Assembly (NCBI RefSeq): GCF_030272615.1
Contig: NC_081415.1
Coordinates: forward strand, 187,377,233 to 187,441,232
Length of the DNA: 64,000 nucleotides
Direction of reading: 5' to 3'
From: Cryptomeria japonica
Taxonomy: Eukaryota; Streptophyta; Pinopsida; Cupressales; Cupressaceae
Shown: positions 11,535 through 22,184 of the stretch, one piece after another
How the letters are laid out: each line of letters begins with the position of its first letter
How positions within the stretch are numbered: the stretch's first letter is position 1
The notes under the pieces: model-generated
The model's database searches: none
The model's input: the letters and a program-made list of their open reading frames with translations, nothing else
Told to the model about the DNA's origin: nothing
Made by a program: the position numbers and the translations under genes

Positions 11535-13985
11535 TGTAGTGCCCCTACCCTAGTCAGCTTTGTAAAACTGGTTTGACCTTGGTTGACTTTTTATGTGGCA
11601 TTCTTGGATGGTTGATTTACCATGATGTAATGTTGTAGTGAAATATTATGATTATTGTGCATACCTGTTAATGTGCTTTCACATCGATTCTTATGTAAGT
11701 TTAATTGTTCTCCTAATTCTTGTTATTAATCTTGAGCTAACACCATATATATATATATATATGCTTGTGTGACTCTTGGTTGTAGGAGATTGCAGGTACA
11801 GTACCGCCTAGGTGCAAGGTTCGTCTTCACCTGGATTTGCAGGGCTGAGTATACCTCTTTGGTCCTTAGATTTTGGATTAAGTGGTCGTAAGATCCTCGT
11901 TTGACCATAGTTGTGCTCAAGTGAGCATCATCGGTATTCCCATTGGTTGGGTATGTAGGTCCTCTATCTAGTTGACTTTCTTGGGTTGCGTGTTTTGTGT
12001 GTGATTAAATCGAGTAATTAATCCTTAATCTTTAATTTGATTTAATGTGTGTTTTTGCATTAGTATTTTGGGGACTAAATTAAATAGGCTCCCTTTTCAT
12101 GTGATTAATCATTAATTGAATTGCTCAATTCAGGTTGGGAGCAAGTTCAATTTAATGGTTAATTTTAATGTTAAATTTATTATGTTTATGTTGTTGGAAA
12201 AGAAAGATTTAAATTTAATTGAAATAGAATTAATTTAATCTTGTTGGTATTTTGGAAATAGAAAGATTAATTTCAGTTATATGAGAAAATCAATTTTAAA
12301 TTGAAAAGCACGTTTAATTTATTGATATAGTTTAAAAGAATGATTTTTGGGGATTTATTTTTATAAAAATATTTAAAATCCAAAATAAAAATTTTGGTCA
12401 AAACTTCTCCCATTTAACCTAGGTTTTTGGAAAAATATGGGAGGTTGATTTTTTTTGGAAAATGTATTTGGATGGAAATTTGGGGGTTTTGGGAGGAGAA
12501 GGAATTTCTTGAGCTGAAGGATTGGGCTCTCCTTCAATCTTGTCAGGATTGCTGAACTAGGTAGGCCTCTAGTTTATTTCATTAGTTTCTTTGTTTTAAA
12601 AAGATTGTTTTTGGTGTTTTTGTAGAAACTTGTTTGTGTTTGTAGATAATCCTTATTTGTGTGGAAAATGGAAGAGTTGCCTTGAAATTGGAGACTCAAA
12701 CTCTCCTTGCTCTCTTATCAAACCTCCAGATGTCATTTTTGTTTGTATAAATTGGTTCTCAAAAATTAAAACCAAATTTTGGGGTTTGGCTATTCTTGAG
12801 GAAATTTTGTTTAAAACTCCAATGAATCTCCTCTTAAATAAGTTTTAAATTGAAATTTAGTTTGGGGATTTGGCAGATTTGGTGTTAAATATGTGTAAAT
12901 CAATCTCATTTTGCCAATATGGTGTTTGATTGAAAGAAAATTTTCTTGTTCTGAGTTATTCTGTAAAATGCAAAATTTTAGAAAAACTCATTGTTTTTTG
13001 GAAATTTTTTTTTTTTTTAAGTCTTTGTTGAGACTGGGTTTCTGAGTTTGTTGTTTTTGACAGTAACTAATTTAAAAAAATAATATTAATAATAATAATA
13101 ATATTAATAATAATAATAATAAATAAATTTAATAATACTCGCGTGGCAGTGAATAAACACCCACCACGCGAGAGGTAGTCGCTACCAAAGGTAGTGGCTG
13201 CTACCAAAAGGCTAGCGGACTGCTACCTTTCGGTAGCAGCGCTACCATGGGTAGCTTGAGCTACCAAGGGGGGGCCCACATGGGGGTCCACGTGAGTACC
13301 CTCCCCCCTTTATATTATTTTTTTAAAAATTGCTTTTTTTAATATATTTTTTTTATCAAAAAAATATATAATAGTTTAATATTATTTAAATGTTAATTTT
13401 AAATTAAGTTTTTAATGAAGTTTAGATATGGCATTTAATTAATAATTTATGATTATTTTGTAATTAATTAATTGTATAAGTGGCAAATATACATTAATTA
13501 ATTTTCAAATTCTATTTTATTATTAATGCATATTTTTCTAATTAGATACTTAATTTGTTATTTTGTTATTCATTATTAATTATTTATATTTTATTAATCA
13601 CGAATTAATAAATATATAGTAATTAATATTTTATTTTGGTTTTCTTTTCTTTATGTATGTAAGGAAATAATTTGTCAAGTTGGGAATGGATTATCTATAA
13701 TTGGGTTCCTTATATGTATATATTTCCTTGATCTGTATAGTGTAACTTGGCTCTGGAAAAAACAAACTTGAAGAAATCATTTTCGAACCAGTCTGACCAT
13801 GATGTTTTATTTGGAGATTAAATAGCATATTTATTCGGTTAATGTTTATTTAATTATATTCATGTGAACTTGGTTTAAAAACTCGTATTGATGCAATTAT
13901 GTTATGTTTAGATGCAACGAGCTTAGTGAGTTAGAAAACCAAGAGTAACCTGTACCTAGATGAGGTAGATAACTGTAGATAACTG
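11535..13985 (+). mobile_element. Gypsy-LTR-like region
   Basis: The block opens with TGTAGTGCCCCTACCC, followed by repeated TTGACC/TTGACTT words, a (TA)n run at about 11,743-11,762 and a GGTTGTAGGAG..TTGCAGGTAC phrase. Very similar wording (GGTTGTAGGATC..TGCGGGTACC) is found in the insertion at 58,043-58,857, so these look like LTRs of one gypsy-like lineage. The right end is not defined and no partner LTR is seen, so limits are approximate. Confidence 0.4.
13138..13270. repeat. Hairpin-rich GGTAGC/GCTACC cluster
   Basis: CTCGCGTGG at 13,138-13,146 is the exact reverse complement of CCACGCGAG at 13,164-13,172. Immediately downstream, between about 13,174 and 13,266, the hexamers GCTACC and GGTAGC (or close variants) alternate about ten times, so that many neighbouring pairs can fold back on each other. 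The cluster is a GC-rich island inside extremely AT-rich flanks, including an (AAT)n run at 13,080-13,135. Confidence 0.85.
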
Positions 13986-13989
13986 CAAT

Positions 13990-15070
13990 CTAACACTAGT
14001 ACATTCGAAGCTGATTTCTGATGGCCGTTTGTCTGATTTTCGATGAATTTTCATCGGAGTGTCGACAAAATCCACTGTCGAAAACTTGGCGTCAGATTGG
14101 TCGATGATGCCATGCCTGTCGGAAATTCGACAATCCAATGGACTTTGCCGACGGTCAAAGAAGTTGTCGGTCGAAAGCTTGGTATTCGTCGTAATTCCGA
14201 TGATGATCATTTTTATAAAAAATAATAATAATTATCATCGATATAAAAGAGCCATCGAAGGAAGGAAACACCGAAAGGACTCACCGAAGATAATAACTTC
14301 ATTGACAAAAGATATCGAAGAAAGCAGAGAGGGTCTTCATCGACGGGAAAAGTTCTCGAGGAAATAATACTATCGATGCAACATAAAAAGGATACACCGA
14401 AAGGAGCGTTTTCATCGAAAGAATAATATCGATCAGACAAAAAGAAGCTACATCGATAAAAGATATCGACGAGGATATAGGTTTCGAGGAGGTTAAACTT
14501 CATCGACAAAAGATATCGAAGAAAGCAGAGAGGGTCTTCATCGATGGGAAAATTTCTTGAGGAAATAATACTATCGGTGCAACATAAAAAGGACCCACCG
14601 AAAGGAGCGTTTTCATCGAAAGAATAATATCGATCAGATAAAAGGAAGCTACATCGATAAAAGATATCAATGAGGACATAGGTTTTAAGGAGGTTAAAAG
14701 GCATGTTCTCGATATGCGTGGTTTTGCTGATGTAACTTTATCGATGAAGAACGATAAGGGAAAATAAAGAAAAGCTTCGATGAGATAATAGACTCGTTCA
14801 TCAATGGGGCATAGTGATATCGATGAAAGAAGTATTTCGATGGAAAAAAAAAGGAGGACACCGAAGCCCAAGGTTTCTTCGACATAAGACCCGATGGATA
14901 TCAGATATGTTTCGATGAGGAGACAGCCATACTGACCGAATACAGTATTTCGATGAAGGGAAAAAATACTTGATCGAAGTAATATTCGAAACAAAAGTAT
15001 TATCGATAGAAACAAAGAGATTGATGGACTAAAGAAACAAATGATCAAAAGACATATCCTCATCGAAATG
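13990..15070 (+). repeat. ATCGA-rich array upstream of element A coding region (LTR-like)
   Basis: ATCGA, TCGAT and related words recur every 10-25 bases over about 1.1 kb. A roughly 201-bp unit is tandemly duplicated: GGGTCTTCAT begins at 14,331 and again at 14,532 with nearly identical flanks. Long stretches match the array at 19,700-20,200, for example GATAAAAGATATCGA and the ACACCGAAG..TTTCTTCGACAT region. It sits directly upstream of the element A frame, where a 5' LTR or leader would be. Minus-strand open frames here are only a by-product of the repeat. Confidence 0.7.
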
Positions 15071-15335
15071 ATTATTGATTGCCGCGAAAATCATAAACAA
15101 ATCCCAGGGAAGGTCACATTGCCATTAAATTCAAACATGTGCCCGAGTGACTGTTGTCCAAAGCACCATTACTAACTGATTAAATACGCCATAAGTAGTG
15201 GATCAACCATCAAAGGGCACATCATTAAGGAATTCACAGGCAATGAACTGAAAGCAAGAATTGGGCAAATTCATAGATAAAGCTCAGTAATTCCAAATAA
15301 GTTGTTTGCACACAAACCTCTTTTTCAAAATTCAA

Positions 15336-18300
15336 ATGGAATCATCATCTAAAACTAATAAGACTAGAAAGGGAAAAGAACCTATCGCTGCAAAAGAAAA
15401 ACCTAAAAGACAGAAAAGGGAAGGGTGTTCTTTGGCCCAGGACCTGATTGACTAGTGCCCATCATCTAGTTTGAGGTCCAAGAAGATTAGAGCTGATGAG
15501 GAAGGCCTGGAGGACCGGTTTGAAGATCTTGGAGACATATGGACAGAGTTGAGAGGGTATGAATTATTCATAAATGGGTACAACAGAAGATTTGCCCCTC
15601 AACCTATCAACAATTTATGGCGATTGAACTTAGGAAGGTTAGTTGTGGCTAATGTATTCGTGAATGTGGAGCTCATGAAGGCATTGACAAACAATTATGA
15701 CCCTAAAACTAGGACCATATATAACTACATAGGTGAGCCAATTCTTGCAATCACAAAGGAGGTTATTGACACCGTGTTCGAGTTGGATTGGGGATTTGAA
15801 GAATTGATTGACCTCAAAAAGTTAACACGTGAATATTTTAACCTAGAGCACATTTACAAAACGTGGAGACTCCCTATAAATAGACCTAGGAATGTAGGGT
15901 CCTTAGTGCCACTAGGTCAGGATGACAAAGCTCCCTATGATGTCAACTCTTTCCATCCATATTTCAAGTATACCTATTACTATGTTGCTCGAGTGTTAGG
16001 GATAAAAGCCCATCCTTTGATGGATATTGCAGCCATGGTCATTTGTGCCGATTTGCAGTCTAAGGACCCCCACTTCTTTGATTTTTCTGCTTATTTGGTT
16101 GAGGTTTTGAATCATGGGTTAGAAAAGTTAAAGGGGGATGTCATCAATGTTCATTTCAAGCATTATTCCTTAATTATGCATATGCTATTGTATGTGGGCC
16201 AAGATGAAGGGTTATGGCCAGAAGAGTTATGTGTCAGGACATATGACAATGCTGGAATGAGAAAATCAGTGCAACTATGGGTTTCTTCATGGGACCAGAG
16301 GTATGTGAATAATCAATTTTGGCATTTTGAGGAGTTCTTTGTCAAGCCATTATATAGACTGTTGGGATGCCCGTGCAATCATGCCCTTGCACCAAAGGTT
16401 CAAAGACTCCTAAGACCAAAAGATTTCGTTGAAGATCCCTCAATTGAACACAATTGGGGAGATTGGTATTGTTTTTCTGATTGCACACAAGTCAGGGTAT
16501 ACGGGTTCGAAGGGAGACCATACTTACTACCACTTATAGTCCCTAATAGAGTGGCTTGTCTGGAAATTATGAGGCAACTGTCAATAGTGAGTACAGAACA
16601 TCTGACAAGCTATGGAAAATAATCAATTGTACCTAGGTTGTTAGTATTTTCAGATTTTATTGTGAAAAGTTCAAAGAGTTATGGCCTGCTGCAGACAAAA
16701 TTGGATTATCATGGCATGGCTATGGGGGATCCAAGGCCCAATTTTGATCTTGAAGGATACATAAGGATAGCTCGGTCATCACAAAAGCTGAAGGCTGGAG
16801 AGCATTAATCTTACCTACCGGATGACCTCATTAAGAACATTGATAGAGAAGAGGCTAGAGTGAAGTGAATAAAGTTTGAGAAAGTAATGCAGGATTATAA
16901 ATGGAAGCTTTATAGAAGGAAAATGGATGAGAATGTACTAAGAAAGATTGAAGACCCCTTGGAGTTGGCCAACAAACTTGTGGAACATGAATTGGAAATA
17001 CTTGAGGGAGTCCCGCCTCATGTTTTTAGGGATTACATTGATACTATTAGGAATACAGAGCCTTTGGCAAATATGTCTCCTTCTTCCACATTTGGCATCA
17101 TTCCATTCACTCCTTGAGAGGATTACCCCCCTGGTTATGTAGAGGATACACTGATAGACTTGGCAACAGGACAACTGAATGTCCGAGAAGTGGTTGACAT
17201 CAAATTCTTGGAGCATGAGGATTTCATTGCTGATAGTGACTTCATTGCTTCCAAGGAGTTCACCGCATTCCTCTATCAACATAAAGGATCTCAAATTAGG
17301 AATAACATGAGAAATAGTGAAGAAGAGCAGTAGCTTCAAAAGCTACAAGAGGAGATGGATCTTGTGATGAGAGAAATGACACTTGAGAAGGGAAGACAGT
17401 TGCTTAAGGAAGCTGGTGTGCTATTATACTCTGGATGGGACATGAACTCTGCCTTGTTGTTTAATGGATTCCTCAAGAAATAGGACTCAAGTAGGAAAAT
17501 GATGCCAAAAGAGATTGATAAACTCTTTAGAGGATCAGGATATGATCCAGATCAGAAGGCTCTTCTACAGTGGGCTATCTATCCAAAAGATAAAAGACCT
17601 ATATTGGTTGATATAGAAGAAGCTTTTGGACATTTGATGGTGCAATAGGTTGGAAAGACTGACCCTAGAACAACTGCCAAACTAAATTTGGATGTCGCTA
17701 AATTGAACCAAAATCAGATAGAGTTTCTGGTCCGAGAAAATTGTACATACAAAAGCCTATATGAGAAAACCAATGAAGAAAAACAGAGGCTGCAAGCAAG
17801 ATTGCTTCAGATTGATACAGGTACCAGTCAAACAAGGATGACATATGGTGTTGACAGAGATGCCATGGATGCCTTGACAAACGCTATGTATTGGAGGAAC
17901 AGGGCCGAAAAGACATCTCAACAACTAAAAAAGGAACAACAAAAGATGGATAAGTTAGTTCTTGAGGTCGTTGACCATAGATTCAAAAGTATGATGCAAG
18001 TTGTAGAAATCTATTGGAAGACATACACTGGAATAGTCAAAGCTGTGAAAGAGCATGAAAGGCTCTGGTCTCGGTTGGAAGGCTTGATGAATGACAACAA
18101 TCTGATGAATCCAGGTGAGAAAATTGAAGCCGAGGCTCACTTGAAGTCCCATGATGAATTGGCAAATCAATTAAGGAAAGAGCATCAGAGGCTGGATGAT
18201 GGGGATACCCCTAGGGTGCCCTCTTTTTACAGTAATGGTGAGTTAGTATCGTTGGAATAGTGGAAACAAGAGTTCAGTGATGAGAAGAATCGAGTAGTAG

Positions 18301-18488
18301 CAGAGTTGGATAGGGACAAAGATTTGTCACTTTGTGTTAACAATATTCTATCCAATCATTTCCAGACAGAAAGCGACATGAGGACACTAAACAATGACGT
18401 TCTAATGTATAAAGATGATAAGTACATTGAACACATAGGAATATTGAACTTGTTTATCTTCCAGTTTGTTAACAAAAGTGCTAATTAA
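15336..18488 (+). pseudogene. Element A large frame, 1,051 codons with nine internal stops
   Basis: Starting at ATG 15,336, one reading frame can be followed to TAA 18,486-18,488 without any frameshift. It is cut by stops at 15,453 (TAG), 16,620 (TAA), 16,806 (TAA), 16,866 (TGA), 17,115 (TGA), 17,331 (TAG), 17,481 (TAG), 17,646 (TAG) and 18,258 (TAG). The N-terminus is Lys-rich. A globular part of about 400 residues follows, with motifs such as NNLWRLNLGRLVV, YSLIMHMLL, SVQLWVSSWD, RPKDF and HNWGDWY. The last third is Glu/Lys/Gln-rich and probably coiled-coil. The globular part is clearly homologous to element B (LVVPGVF, YSMLMHMFL, PVQLWSTILSWD, RPKEF, HNWGDIY). No RT, integrase or protease is seen. 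I do not recognise a named family; it recalls plant mobile-domain or gag-like ORFs of LTR elements. Confidence 0.75.
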
Positions 18489-18906
18489 TAGTTATGTGCT
18501 GAAAAGCCACGATTCTTGGTGACAATGTATACCCTCATATAAATGAGGGAATTTTTGTAACAATAAGGATCATTAGAGAAGAAGTAGAATATAGCCTCAG
18601 GCTTACTATTGTACCATTTTGCGAACATACATAATATAATCAGTCATCTTTCCTTTGTGTATATGCTGTGGATTACTGCATCTTTCTGTAGGTAGTTGCT
18701 TGTGATATTATCTAAAGGAGATAAGGTTACTTGTGTTCTTCCAGTAAAACTCTGTGTTTCATATTGTGGATTTGAATAAAAGATTTACTTGCAAATATAG
18801 TTTTGTATATAGTGCGCATGCATATTATCTCAACCATGGTGCTCCTGCATATGTATATAGTTTTGTTTATAGGTGGAAAGCCTAAGGTTCAATGTCGAAC
18901 TTGGTT
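18489..18906 (+). other. 3' flank of element A frame
   Basis: AT-rich sequence following the terminal double stop (TAA TAG). It includes an AATAAAAG word at about 18,775 that could serve as a polyadenylation signal. No coding potential. Confidence 0.35.
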
Positions 18907-18918
18907 GCTCTGATACCA
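18907..18918 (-). other. Initiator-Met-tRNA primer binding site of a minus-strand LTR element
   Basis: GCTCTGATACCA is the reverse complement of TGGTATCAGAGC, the common copia/gypsy primer site complementary to the 3' end of initiator tRNA-Met. Two bases further, at 18,921, the sequence TGTAATATTCC would be the (reverse complement) CA end of an LTR lying to the right. The matching coding region to the left was not recognised, so this may be an isolated LTR-plus-leader fragment. Confidence 0.6.
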
Positions 18919-18920
18919 TA

Positions 18921-19201
18921 TGTAATATTCCATTAATTCTATAGTTAAAGAAAATAAATTGTGATCTATATTAAGACAAAAAATTGAGCATTTCAAAATA
19001 AAACATAACTACTTCAGTTGAAGGAGAAAACTAACTAAATGTTCTTCAACATAATAAGAATCTAACTAATTTATCTAAAAGGAAGGTAATCTTTCAACGA
19101 TAAAAAACATTGAACAAATATTATTAAGCTAATCAATATGAGAAAGGAATTCAAATGGCAAGTTTCATTTTTGAGGGAAGAGATAAAGGTTCAGAGGTTA
19201 C
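18921..19201 (-). mobile_element. Partial LTR next to primer site
   Basis: AT-rich sequence adjoining the primer site in the position expected for a minus-strand LTR. Its outer limit is not visible; it may be cut by the LTR-like block that starts at 19,202. Confidence 0.35.
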
Positions 19202-20530
19202 TGTTATCACTGTTTAAAAAATGGGTATTCTTTTCCATAATTGGCTAAGTCTATGAAATTCTTGGGTCTGGTTTGGCCTTGTGACTTCTATTGCTTTGGG
19301 TCCTAAAGAGGGTTTAGGGTTTAGGTTTAATCACTTTCAAAATGTCTGAGAAAAAACCCTTATAATTCTATTTTCATGTTACTTTATTCACTTAAGTAAA
19401 GGGTCCTTTTGTCATGCAGAGTGTTCCCCCCGTTGTTTTTTACCTAGGCGGTCCTTTTAAATGTTTTAATTTTTATTCGCCTTTAAATTGCCTTTTCTAA
19501 TGACCATCGGGCCTTGTAATTGTCGCGCAACTCTTAGTCAATCGGATGGCCTGCGTGGATTCGTGAACTCAACATGCCCAAAAGTTACCTATTGCGTAGT
19601 AGCAAAAAGGTTTGGCGAGACCCAGCGATAAGGACTTATTTATTGGCTAAAAGCATTCTATTGAAGTATCTAAGATTCAAACAGTATCAATGAGACCCAA
19701 TGATGTCTCATCAATATAAAAGGGGCATCGAAGAAAGAAAATGCCGATGAACTTCAGAAAGGACTCATTGAAGACAATAACTCCATCGATAAAAGATATC
19801 GAGGAAAGTGGAGATGGTTCTCATCGACAAGAAAAGGTCTTTGAGGATATAACACTATCAGTACAAAAAGACACCGAAAGGGATTGTCCCACCAAAAAAA
19901 GGTAGCGAAGAAAGCAGAGGTGGCCCCCATCGATGAGAAAAGGCTTTCGAAGAAACAATAACATCGATGCAAGATAAAGAAGATTCACCAAAAGAAGCAT
20001 TCTCATCGAAAAAGTGATATCGATAAAATAGAAGAAAACTACATCGATGAATGATATCGATAAGGATATGAGTTTCGATGGGAGGACAAAAGAAGTCACC
20101 AAAGTCCAAAGTCTCTTCGACATGAAACCCAGCGGATAGCAAAAAGATTTCGATGAGAATGAGTTTCGAGGAGACTAAAAGGCATGTCTCCGATACACAT
20201 GGTTTCATCAATAGAAGCCATCTCTCTTTGGAAGAAATCATCATTTTCATTGATACTGTAATAACCCATAAGTTATCGAATAAGTCTAAAAGCATTCTAT
20301 CGAAGTATCTAAGATTCAAACAGTATCGATGAGACCCAACGATGTCTCATCGATATAAAAAGGGCATCGAAGAAAGTAAACACCGATGAACTTCAGAAAG
20401 GACTCATCGAAGATAGTAACTCCATCGATAAAAGATATTGAGGAAAGTGGAGATGGTTCTCATTGACAAGAAAAGGTCTTTGAGGATATAACACTATCAG
20501 TGCAAAAAGAGTCACCGAAAGGGATGGTCC
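19202..20530 (+). mobile_element. LTR-like block with ATCGA tandem units (left part)
   Basis: The block opens with TGTTATCACTG and runs about 445 bases of unique LTR-like sequence that closely matches 20,531-20,950. It then enters an ATCGA-rich array. The array contains one complete unit of about 639 bp from 19,648, and a second unit starts at 20,287 with the same TAAAAGCATTCTAT phrase. The second unit is interrupted after 20,530 by the element B insertion and resumes at 26,725. The block could be the 3' LTR of element A or a solo LTR of that family. Confidence 0.6.
20526..20530 (+). repeat. Target site duplication GGTCC, left copy
   Basis: GGTCC precedes TGTTATCACT and is repeated after the AACA end at 26,725-26,729. 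The intact unit at 19,876-19,900 reads continuously (GGGATTGTCCCACC), confirming that the 5 bases are duplicated by insertion. Confidence 0.8.
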
Positions 20531-20859
20531 TGTTATCACTGTTTTAAAAATGGATGTTCTTAGTCCATAAATGGCTAGGTTTTTTGAAAATTTTGTGTCT
20601 GGTACGCTTGTGTTCTTTCAATTTGTTTTAAATCCTAAGGGGTTCAGGGTTTAGGTTTTAAGTTGCTTCAATACCTGAGAAAAGCCCTTTTGGTTTCTAA
20701 TTTGGTGTTACTTTATTCACTTAAGTGATGGGTCCATTTATCATAAAAGTGTTCTCCCCTTGTCATTTACCTAGGCAGTCCCTTTAAATATTTTATTCTT
20801 GTTCACTTTTAATCTGCCTTTTCTAATGTCCATTGGGCCTTATAAGTATCATGTGATTT

Positions 20860-21860
20860 TCTGTTGATCTGACAGCCTGCATTGATTTGCGACCAAAAAG
20901 TGCTCGAAACTTAGTTTCCATGAAGTAGCGAAAGGCGAAGGTGGACCCGACATATAGGTTTGGACCAAAGCTAAACACCAATCAAGTTTCATCTGATCGG
21001 ATGGACAACGTGGTTTCGTGAGATCAAGCTGAACGTGTTTTAACCTTCGCAAAGTGGTGAAAGGGTTTTACGGGTCCCAGAGATAAGTGGTATTCTTTGG
21101 TTAAAGAATGATCGGGTTGGAAAAAGATCAATGGCTTGTGTTGATTCACGGCTGCAAGCCAAACGAAGTATAATGTTCGCAAAGTCGCGAAAGACAGGTG
21201 GAATTCACATGGAGGTGTGACGTGGCATAACAATTGCAGCTTTTTGTAGAGCTTGATAGCGATGTGTCGAATGCCACGTGCCTCTCAAAGTGGTTGAGGG
21301 CCCGCCTAAGGTGTAACCAACAGTTATGTGGGAATAGTAAAAGGGAACACGTGGCGGATTAAGGGTGGAAACAAAAGGAGTTTCCAGGGCTAATGGTCGA
21401 CTGCCATGTGGCATTTATTAACAGAAGAACAAGTGGGGTAAGTAATTCCCGAGTAAAGGGCCCATTTAAAAGGCATTCATCTCAAGATTGATCCAACGCT
21501 TCTCAATGTTTCATGGCCCTAAGATGCTCACAGCTTAACCTCAGCGAAATGGCAAAAACCGTTAGTCGTCAAGATGAGGCGCGGTTAATTAAAAGGATTG
21601 ATGGTCCCGGTTGGAGTTAAAGGTCGGGTGATTTGAGTTTGATCTAACGCTTGGCGTGGCCTCGCGAAGGAAAAGTGAATGACTATTAAAGTCCGCGAAG
21701 TGGCAAAAAGGAGGTAGGACCCGACACTAAAGCAAAGAGATCAAACAGAGATAAAGGTGATGCAAGTTCTCATGATCCAACGGTCGGTGTTGTTTCGCGA
21801 AAGAAAGAGCACAGGTTTTATGTTCTGCGAAATAGCGAAAGAGCGAAACAGAGGAAAGAC
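20860..21860 (+). repeat. Degenerate tandem repeats with GCGAA motif
   Basis: At least five loosely related units of roughly 100-150 bases follow the same plan: a TGATC..ACGG-like opening, a GCGTGG..TTCGCGA segment, then TTCGCGAAGT.GCGAAAG and GGGACCCGACA. Examples lie near 20,930, 21,045, 21,180, 21,695 and 21,830. The repeats occupy the place in element B that the ATCGA array holds in element A. Confidence 0.6.
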
Positions 21861-22184
21861 TTAGAGGAATTATGACCCGTTGGAGCTAGTTTTGAATTCA
21901 ATTTGGCAAATTCAATTTTGAAAAGAAAGCTGAAGCATGCAGAGTTAATTTCTAAAACTTAAATGCCAACTTGTCCTTTTTGAGTCCGCATCAACTTGAT
22001 TGCTAAGTATTATTTCATTGAAGTTTGTTGCAGGGTGAATTGTTGCAGAGCGATTTTCTACAAGTGAATAATTAGGTTTCTTGTGCTTTTCTTGATAACT
22101 CTTGGTTTGTTCTCAAATACTGCTATGTGAATTACTTCATTAGAGGTCTATGCTAGTTGCTAGTGGTATAATTGTTTGACCAGA

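Noticed and set aside
14213-15063. Long minus-strand frames rich in Ser, Phe, Ile and Asp
   Set aside because: They arise from the ATCGA repeat, contain repeated segments of the same wording, and lie antisense to an LTR-like block.
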